DNA of 64,000 nt from Ciona intestinalis (Eukaryota > Chordata > Ascidiacea > Phlebobranchia > Cionidae). Within the stretch, counting starts at the first letter, position 1, and each line of letters opens with the position of its first letter. A program made the position numbers and the translations under genes. The notes beneath the pieces are model-generated. The model ran no database searches, was not told where the DNA came from, and saw only the letters and a list, made by a program, of their open reading frames with translations. Of this stretch, positions 54,801-64,000 are shown one piece after another. The DNA lies in NCBI RefSeq assembly GCF_000224145.3, contig NW_004190364.2, forward strand, positions 1-64,000, given 5' to 3'.

Positions 54801-57800
54801 GTTGACCAAGTGGTAATCGTTTCATTAAGTTTGCCAATTCTCCTTGCTGATAAAATAACTTAACCTGAAATAAAAAAAGGAAAAATATTAAATTATTACC
54901 AATATTTAAGTCAGTTTAAATACATATTAACCAATTGCTAGATAATTATTACATTTACTTCCATACTTATTGGTTGCAGCACATGATGCTAAACTTATAA
55001 GGAATAAAAAGGGAAACTGTGGCAAACATGAAAAAACTATTAACCAAATCGTAGATTTGGTGACGTGACTTGCAGTATAACCTCACCCGTGAATTTAAAA
55101 ACAAATGATGAAAGTTTAAACTTCTAAAACAATATACCTAAATACATACTCACAAAAGCCCAAGCCCAAATAATCTTACACACAATCATGTTGATCTAAC
55201 CTCTAATGCTTTGCTGCTTGCTGGGAGACGTTTAAGTTCCAAACCTTGCAAACCAACACGAAAAGCCAATGTGTGGTGACGCTGGTGTTCCAGTAAGACA
55301 TTGCACAAGAACAGAGCTCGCTCAAGTGATTTACAAGCATAAGACGTGCTCAGTTTGATCCAAGCTTTCTTATTATTCTGAGAAACAAAATATTAAAACC
55401 AAACTACACTACTACAAAAGATCTAAGCCTATAGTAAAAATATATAGCAAAACTGTGCCACCAATGTTAGGTTTAACATACTTATGCCAGAAATCAGGAA
55501 TTGGGCGTATAAAACATAACAACAGAATACAAGATGACAAATAAGTTACCTTCATTTGTTTATAAATTTAAACAAGAATATAACCACTAAAAAACAAGCA
55601 TTAATAAAAATAAATAAATATTGCAGTGATCTTCACCACACAACATTTCCCTTTCAATGAACGCCATAAAACTTTGCTTTAGATAAACACATGAAATTAT
55701 TTTACTTGTAGAGATTGTGGTTCCTTGATTAACTCATCTGGTTGTGCAAGAATTTCTTCGGCTAACTTCACAGCAAGCTCACACGCCTCTCTTGATCTAC
55801 CATGTGTGTATAATGATTCTGCCCTGTATGAAAACATTATTGTATTAGGACACAGTTAGTCAGTTATGTTACACCGTTCGCAGCAAATTGAGTTTTAAAT
55901 GACTTTTTGTATGACTATTTTAAAATTTAGAACAATCTTTTCATTTTTCTGTTCATTAAAAAACTAAAACTTAAAACAATGTTACATGAAACTTTAAATG
56001 AAAACTGAAAACAATAAAATATTAATTACAAAAGCAAGGAATTCTAGACCTTTGTTTTAATATTTTATGTTGTTTTTAATCAATACAAAATGCATTTAAA
56101 ACACCTACCTTGTAAAAATAGCATCAAGTTCTTGGCGGTATTTCATCATTTCGTTATCTTCTTCACTTGGTGGCTCAATTTGTGTTGAAACTTTACTACT
56201 TGTAGAAGCTGTAAGAATAAAAAAAAATATATGTATGGTCAAAAATTTAACAAAAAAAACATTAGTAAAAGCTGATAAGAAATAATAAAGCTTAAGAAAA
56301 ACAACAGTTTGGATTTGGCCTAGAATGTAAGCTTATGTTTAAAAAAAAATTAAGGTGAGATAGTTTATCATATGGTTTGGTATCGGTGCATTGTATATGG
56401 TTCAAAACAAGTACATATTACTGTTTATATGTTGAACAAGTAACAAAAATTTGGTTTACTAAATTAATACCTTCATTGTTTGTGGGTGTTGCTTCATTTT
56501 GTTTTTTTATTGATAGTTTCATGTTGGATTTTAACCCTAGAAAAACATATTTAATAAATTACACATTAATTTTTAAGGAACCTTGTCTGGTGCCTTGGTT
56601 AGGCCTTGGATTGGGCTAAATATATATTTAATGACATTTAACAACATTATTAGTCTTCGAACCCAGTGGTCCCGTTTATGCTGTCTAAAAAGACAACCAA
56701 TCAGAAAAGAAATCACTCATAAAATTATCCCCCTAAGATAAAAGGTAGTATGCCAACATACAATTTTTTTAATTTTTGTATTTTACCTGCTTACAAAGTT
56801 TTAGGCATTGATAAAGACTATAAGATGTAACTCTGTCAGTATTGTTATGGTTGGTGTAGGTATAAGCTAAAACTTTTGTCTACAAATCTTATGAATATGG
56901 GTTGATCACACTTTGTATTAATAAAAAGTTTTGTGAGTATTTAATGATGACCACACCATGAGAAAGAAAATATCAATGAAAGTATTATACCAGGAATATT
57001 GTTAATTGTGCTGTTTTCATAATCATCCTCAGAAGACATGGTGAACTGTACAGGAGAGCAAGCAGATGATCCATCATCTGATGTAAAGTCGAGAGGAGAC
57101 TCTTCCAATGTTACGGGACCTATAATGAATATTGCAACTTAAACTTGTTGCTACAACTTACAATGGACTGAAGTGACCACTAAAAATTAGTTTTTTCTTA
57201 TTAGTGAGATTTTATGGGATGACCAACTTGTTTTGGAAAGAAAAAACATATGGCGTTACCACCTCTGCGTGCAGTTTGAAAAGTAACATTCACCGCGACA
57301 CCGTACATAATTAACCATTTAGTTGCAAACCACTTACTTATGTGCAGACTTTCAAAATCTCTCTCTATACAAGAATCATCACTACCACTTCCATTATCTT
57401 GTTTTTGTAATGATGAATGGGGTTTGTTGCATTTTACGGTTTTGTTGATGGTTGGTTGGTGGGAGAGTGACTTGCAAAATGCTTTGCCAGGAGTGCCAGG
57501 ACCACACTGTAATGATTGTTATAATTTGTTAACAATATTTCATTAATAAACTGATTTAGTTATTATTATTAATTTTAAACATTCAACGTATGTGACTGTG
57601 TAACGCATAATGTCTACACAAACAACTGGTCACAGGTTAGGAATGAGGATGTCATTTGAAATAAATAGTATTCACAATATACGAGTGGCAGATATCCATG
57701 GGGTCAGCCTGGTCAGGATAGGACGACTGTCCTCACCTTATAATAAAAAATTGTTTTTTTTAAAAAGATTAACTTTTGTTGTTGTACTAATTATTCAACA

Positions 57801-60800
57801 GAATATGGCACAGCAGTAAAGGTTGTTACTCTGTTTTCAATTATTATTTTGTAAAAAATTATAACTTTAAATATTGTTATAACTTATAACTTACCAAATT
57901 ATCGTTTGTTAGAAGGCCCTCTTCTGGTGCATTTATTGTGTTGGGTGGCTCTACTACTTTAGACTGACACTTCTTATGCACAATGTGTGAACATAGATTA
58001 ATAGATATAGTGTCCCAATCAAAATCACAGAAAGCTATTGCTGGTTTGAAACCCTCAAACAAGAGAAGATGACTTTCTTTGTATCTGATGAAATATAATC
58101 CTTATTTTATGAAAACTCACTCTTTTAGTTAAACCCAGATGTTCGCATCAGTTTCACATTTTTATTAAATTTGTGTGTAAAAAATATGAAAATTACATTT
58201 AAGGAAATAGTTGCCGAGTCCAGTGTGGCATGTTAGGCAAGCCCACCTTGGAAATTTCGACTTTATTAAGAAATCATGAAATAAAGGTACCTATACTAAC
58301 AGTATGTGCCAAATATATAATGTTTTCTTGCTTCCACTGATTGAGTCATTGGATTATAAAAAACATTAAGTAAGAAATAAATTAAATAAAACAAAGTTTT
58401 TTTTAGCCATGTTTCCTGAAACACTTACTTTCCCCGCTTTATAATTTCCAGTGTTTTGTCATGAAAATGTAGAAGACGTGCTTTCAATTCATTTTTCCGA
58501 GCAGATGATTTGCAGCCCGGATCAAGAATAACCAATCTCCACAATGCAACGATCTGTTAGAAAAACCAATGCATAAGAATTATTATACAAATCGCAATAA
58601 CTTATTATGAACAAAACCAACGATCAAGATTAGTGCCGGCCACTGCTCCAACTAAAGGGTTGCTTATGAATTGTTCGAATTGACACCCATGCAAAAAAAG
58701 TATTCACATTTCAAACATTTACCTATGCCTAGGTGAACCATTAAGCTAACATGAGATGTATGAAACAGAACAGCTGTTTTACTTTATTAAAAGTTGGTTA
58801 ATCAGACAGGCACAATTTAGCATATATTTATTCAACTACATACCGTTCTACCTAAACCCTGAATACTTTTATCCAAATGATATATAGTGCCAAACTAATT
58901 TAATTAAGCTGTGACTGACTATACAGTATCTTCAATCAATATCTTATTTTAAAATATATTGATTTTTGTTTCAAAAAAAAATATATGAAAAAATATGATT
59001 GAATGAGTTGCCATGTTTATCTGGATCTGGTTATTAAGCGTGAAGTGACAATTTCATTACAATTTTATACTTTATCAAGTATATTCTATTAAAATAGAAA
59101 TCTAGTAAATTTGCTGAATTAAACAGGGAATTTCATACCGGATGAAAAACATGGGTGAATGGAGAATGAATAAAAATATTATGTTTGAAATACCTCGTCA
59201 CACATACTGGCTGCTGCATGTTGGGCAATCTCTGAACTGATATTGTTAGAAGGTCGGTGTGAACTTGAATGTGAACCTGATCCACTTTGTAAATATGATG
59301 ATGATGTTCGTGTATTGTACCACCACACTGCAACCTTGGATTCAAATTGTGTTTAACAATTGTTTAAATACAATACACCAACTGAATGTGGATTAATAAA
59401 ATTAAATTAAAAATATTTTTACTTTTCACTACTTTTAAGATATGAAATTATCACACATGAATAAAAGTATTCTAATGAACTTAAAGGTTCATAGGATCCT
59501 ACACAACTTTTTTGCTAAAAATGGATTGACAATAACATACAGATTTATATATGCATGTGCAACATACCTGTTCAAACGCAAGGCATTGGTCAGTCACAAT
59601 ATCCAACAATGGAATGGCGTTTGAATCACGACGTTTTAACATTTCACGAACAATACTCAACAAATTCCAAATCCCTTCCGGTTCTCTTCCACTGGGGTTG
59701 AAAAATATTTTTAAATGAGTAATGTACATGAGAAAATATGTGAATTAGCAAAAAACTCTTGGGTGTTTGTGTTAATCATACTAACGATTCTGGTTATTTT
59801 TTTTTAAATTTAGACATATAGTGGGGTGGGGGAAGATGGGACACCTTTAGCACATAAAATATAAATATCTTGACCCTGTTTTAAACATTTAAAAACGGTC
59901 TATGAGAGTCGTAAGGATACAGTTTTATAATTAGTTGAATGTTCTTTGTTTACTACCAAAATTGACGGGAAAATAGAATGAAAAGGTGTCCCATCTTCCC
60001 CCATCCTACTATATATATAATTCTTCAGTGTGAACTTGAAGGTCTGTTTGTATTGCTAGCCATTTGCAAAAAAATAACGAAATAAAAGTAGTAGCCCATT
60101 ATTCAGTGTTTTAGTATTTAAAAGCCATCACGCATGATACAACAATTCTGTTTCACAACTAAATCCATTTTTAATGACAAACAATTATTAATTGCCAACA
60201 ACCCATCTATAACTTCTATATAAGTTTTATTGGGTGGCAGGTAGAAAAGTTCTTACCGCAATGGTCGTAGTAAACTTGAATATTCAGCTGCAGCTGGTGG
60301 TTCAGTTGATGATAAATAAAGTGAATTAACATCACTGTACACTATCGGGGTAGGACCACAGAACTTGACGAGTGCCTTTTTAATGTTGTCATTGAGAGCG
60401 TGCTCATCCAAAAACCAAAGACTTTTATCAGACATGCTGGGACCAGCTGTTGGGTCTGTAAATAAAACAACAATGATTTTCTTTTATTTATGTTGCTTTT
60501 GTCAAAGTTTTTAAAAATTCAAACATGAATATAAACCAACAGCCTAATATTACATTTTAATCAAGCAAAAATAATATTAATGCAACATAGTGTTTTAATG
60601 TACAAGTTTCAATGTACAAAAGTCAAGTTTACTCAAGAAAAAAAACAACTAAGCAGCAACTTTCCAAGAAAAGAGCATTAATTCTTTGTAGTCCAAAATA
60701 CCTAATAAAAATCTTAATTTTTGGAGATATTACCTGGTGCTCCACTTAATCTATTAATGACAGTAGATTGTGAAGACAACAATTCATCCAACAATCTTTG

Positions 60801-63800
60801 TGCAGTTGGAAGTATCTGCTGTGGAAGCTCACTGATCAGATATTGAGCAAATTTCTGCAGCTGGTCTCTTCGTAATCTCGACAATGATTCTGATACCGGG
60901 GCTCTCATGCAAACAGATAGAGGCTGTGTGTGTGGAAAGATGTTTATCGATACATAATAGAAACCATAGATTTATGACAAAGCCAAAATATTTTATTTTA
61001 ATATGTCACAATAGTCGTAATATTTTGTAATCTAATGTTTATAATAATTAACATAATGACCAAAATTGGGCTTACATCTTGAATATGACAATAAATAAAC
61101 ATGACATAAACCTAACTTTTTAAGTGCTGTCGTATAACTTATAATTTAATATCAGCCTAGACACATATGTTTTCAAGTAGATGTCATTAAAAGCTTCATG
61201 CTTTTTCAATTTGAATGTAACAAGTACATAAACCTTAAATGATTTCAATGAAGTAAGCTATCACCTGTTGAATCCGAATAAGACAAAGTGCAACAACATG
61301 TGCACACCACTTAGCACTAGAGCCACAGTTGCAACTACATGAAGTTATTCTTCGTCTATCAAACATCACGGCCACGGAACATGGATTCTGGGGATAAAAT
61401 GATGAGTATTATTCCAAAAATTCTATATTTCCAAATGTATAAGAATTAGCCGCAAAAGAACTATCGCGAAAACCTCAAACTGCTGATTCCGTTACTTTAA
61501 CCTTGGACTTAATAGTCTGCTCACAAATTAGCGATTTAACAATTCGCTTTTTGAGACTTATTTAAACCTTGATATATAACATTTATTATCAAATCTATCT
61601 CAATGCAAATATTTATCATACGGTCGATAAATAATTATGTAACATATATTAAGTAATATAGCCTATGAATTTTAATCGAGTGGGCTATTTCACCCACAAA
61701 AGCTGTTTGCAATAGAATGATTTATTAACCTTTCTTACCCCAAGTACCCCATTGTTTTTTATTATCCCGCTTGACTATATATATGTTATACAAGATTATC
61801 TCCTTTGTTCTACCGAATTACCAATCACTTATTTTATCTTCTAACAATCAATTATAACACACAGTATTTGTCATTATTTTTACTACACTTTAAAGCTGGG
61901 ATCCTATGCAGCTCAGCAGCATTATTTTGTAGTAACTGAACTGTTAGACATTTAATAATTACTGTAACTGCAGTAACCCTAATAAAATCTTTCTAATCAA
62001 ATAGTCACAGACAGGTCACAGTGTGACATTGGCAACAAATAGAAAGTAATCTATACCTTGTTGACAGCATTAACAGGTGGGACAACGTTGGCGCAAAGAT
62101 GAAAACCAATTTGAAGAACATTTCGGACACATTTGCCACGAACAAGTTGTTCTCCTCGGAGAAATTCATCTGGACTGCCATTTGCCAAACATGAATATAA
62201 TCTGTTAAGAAAATAAGGTAAGATTCTTGACTTCATATTGAGATGATTATATTGACCCCATACAATGGATGGTGGAAGAGTTCATTAACTTTTATTGATT
62301 AAAAAAACACAGCAGGAAAATGAAGCAACTTAGAAAGTATAATAAATGTTTAATGTTTCACTATAGAATATAAATATACAGTGTATTCAAGTATCCAGTT
62401 TACAATCTAATCTTGCTATAATTTATAACATTTAAACAACCATGTGCTGGTGTTTAACAGTGTGGGTTTTCTATGGTTAGAACAAGGGTGTAAAATATAA
62501 CATGCTCTATCAACTATCAAGCACCAGCTTGCCTTGGGGCAGACCACCAAAATTGGTTCGCATTTTCAATTGATTACTTAATGCACCATCTATTAATATT
62601 GCAATCAAAACAATAAAACTCTTTATCATAAAAACATTAAAAAAAGGCCAAATTTCCAATTATGGGAGATAAATATTTGAGCATTTTCACCAGTAAGTAA
62701 TCTCTTTTGTGCCATTTTTTCCAAGAAACCTGTTAATCTTTATGTATGGTGGTTTGAACTTTACTACCTTATATCTTCTTCATTGTCTGGAAAGCTCCAG
62801 AAAGCAATTCGAAGTTGAACATTCTCTGGCACAAGTTTATAAACCTCTTCAACTTGTTCGAATGGAATATGAATGGCAACAGCTTGTGCACATAACTCCA
62901 TCAAGGAAGTAACTGTGCCATCTGTAATTATTTGCGAATGCTATATGATATATATATATAAATATATAGTCTATTTATGATGTTGTAAAATAAAGTAAAT
63001 ATTTATTTGAAATTTTAACCTCAGTCCTAAGTTTATACACCAAGTATACCAGCTTTACACAATAATCTTAATATCATTTACTTCATTTAGAATTTCCATG
63101 AATCAAAGTATCAAATAAAACCGCCTATAATTAATAATAAGAAAGATTGTTTTAGTCAAATAAATTAATCTATCGATATGAATTTAAGTTTTTGTTGATA
63201 GATTGTGATTGTATCATTTTACATGTCCTGTAAAACAATTATCAATTACTGTGATTTAGATGCTTTTGAAATGAAATAGATGAGTGCAGGCATAACATAC
63301 ATATTCAAAAATCAACACGAATTTAAACATAAAAAAAAACAATTTGATCTAAGCTTTGAAAGATGGTGTTTGGTAAACTAAAAATCTGTTATACAAACAA
63401 TAGAAGAGACAAATATGAGATACGTACTGTTGCTAAGGTTGCCATTGGAAACAACCAATGAACAATTCTGTCTTCTCCAGCCTCTCCAATTCGTGCAAAA
63501 ACTTTCAGTTTCGCTCATCCATGAGCAAATAGATTCATCATCAAATCGGTCGCTGTCTTCAAATGAAAATCCCTCTTCCGCCACTTTTAAAGTAAAAAAA
63601 TTGACTCTTGCACAGAGTAAAGCATAACTTACTTGACAACTATTAAACTCGAGACAGATTATAAGGTCATAAATCTGATAATTTCTATAGGGCATACTTT
63701 GGGCTTATGTTGTAAAGAACAGATTTTTAATCTTTAGAAGTAGTTGGGCACAGGTGATTACCAATGGTAGTTTTTATAACCTGCCTATAATCCAAAGATG

Positions 63801-64000
63801 AAAGAACTAGAAAAAACTAAAATGTTATTTTTTGCAGTAAAGGGGTGTAATCTTTACTTCAGAAACACTAGGGAAAATATGTAGAACTAAAATCTGCCTG
63901 AAAACAATGGCGTTGCTGCATCATTTAAACTTTAATTAATCTATGATTATCTAAAGAATAAAGATGATATAACAGTATATCATACCTTCTACATTGGCAT
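45826..64000 (-). CDS. ZSWIM8: ZSWIM8, SWIM-zinc-finger substrate receptor of a cullin-RING ligase (5' end at the window edge)
   Basis: Known in animals as the cullin-RING ligase receptor (EBAX-1 in worms) that removes misfolded proteins and drives target-directed microRNA degradation by ubiquitinating Argonaute. Thirty-six exons join in phase: 63583-63428, 62921-62768, 62201-62057, 61387-61265, 60923-60734, 60455-60257, 59691-59568, 59334-59194, 58553-58429, 58084-57895, 57506-57338, 57119-56991, 56536-56471, 56208-56109, 55823-55706, 55377-55201, 54864-54678, 54395-54289, 54226-54110, 53567-53391, 52922-52844, 52499-52344, 51813-51636, 51465-51303, 51026-50889, 50580-50433, 50242-50019, 49732-49616, 49293-49197, 48810-48695, 48530-48375, 48030-47869, 47464-47323, 46959-46841, 46354-46163, 45903-45826; about 1718 aa. 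Markers: FSFEDSDRFDDESIC, NWRGWRRQ, LYSCLANGSPDEF, SWIM motif CSCNCGSSAKWCAH, RAPVSESLSRLRRDQLQKFA, ALSVLPHAHALNPNEIQRAL, final ELWQK. The disordered middle is shorter than in human (about 1837 aa). GTATGA at 63985-63980 suggests a donor for one more 5' exon (63986 and beyond) in matching phase. Confidence 0.95.
53940..54109. repeat. 85-bp tandem duplication covering a ZSWIM8 splice donor
   Basis: Copy 1 starts GCGTTGATTTTTGTTTATCA at 53940, copy 2 at 54025, with only a few differences (CTACACC/ATACACC, CACCAAAG/CATCAAAG, CCCTACG/CCTTACG). Copy 2 abuts the exon at 54110-54226 and supplies its donor on the minus strand (GTACGTAAGG). Confidence 0.88.
59817..60013. mobile_element. Short TIR element (197 bp), intact, ZSWIM8 intron
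   Basis: Begins TATAGTGGGGTGGGGGAAGA and ends TCCCATCTTCCCCCATCCTA then CTATA. The interior AACGGTCTATGAGAGTCGTA and ATGTTCTTTGTTTACTACCA is shared with the other short copies. It lies between the exons at 59568-59691 and 60257-60455. Confidence 0.9.

Overview
This is an animal (eukaryotic) genomic window. It is AT-rich, with intron-dense genes, small exons, short introns and consensus GT-AG junctions. The proteins (GRB2, TTC21B/IFT139, SKI/SnoN, ZSWIM8) are clearly chordate-like but diverged from vertebrates. Compact introns, abundant short inverted-repeat elements, tRNA-like SINEs and strong heterozygosity (two haplotypes left side by side in the assembly) suggest a tunicate, most likely a Ciona. 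The species call is inference; no search was run.

Layout. 841-4957 (-): first four coding exons of GRB2 (N-terminal SH3 and complete SH2); the C-terminal SH3 lies off the left edge. 4958-7150: divergent intergenic region with a SINE. 7151-24958 (+): TTC21B, the retrograde IFT-A subunit IFT139. At least 30 exons are readable. One assembly gap hides about 125 residues, and two places carry both alleles so that exons look duplicated. 25719-26363 (-): unrecognised basic single-exon protein, convergent with TTC21B. 27551-27786 (-): one exon of a C-type lectin domain broken by an in-frame stop at the conserved WND tryptophan. 29841-33190 (+): complete secreted trypsin-family protein whose catalytic Ser and Asp are replaced (Val and Asn), a serine protease homologue. 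36316-43445 (-): complete 15-exon SKI/SnoN-type corepressor, about 803 aa. 45826-64000 (-): almost all of ZSWIM8 (36 exons, about 1718 aa), starting at or just past the right edge.

Repeats. A family of terminal-inverted-repeat elements beginning TATAGTAGGGTGGGGGAAG is scattered through introns and intergenic DNA in short (about 197 bp), medium (about 440-540 bp) and long (about 1.36 kb) forms. Several copies end within 17-31 bp of splice sites. Two hAT-like non-autonomous elements have 8-bp target duplications; for one, the empty allele is also present in the window. There are also a hairpin MITE in TTC21B intron 1, tRNA-derived SINEs, a minisatellite and small tandem duplications.

The genes are not an operon or pathway cluster. 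They act in receptor tyrosine kinase signalling (GRB2), ciliary transport (TTC21B), TGF-beta/SMAD repression (SKI) and a cullin-RING substrate receptor for protein and microRNA decay (ZSWIM8). Gene models were built by hand from exon homology recalled from the vertebrate families and by checking that exon phases join. I found no evidence of an entirely new system. The most unusual items are the catalytically dead protease homologue, the interrupted lectin exon, the captured empty and filled hAT alleles, and the transposon ends abutting splice sites.
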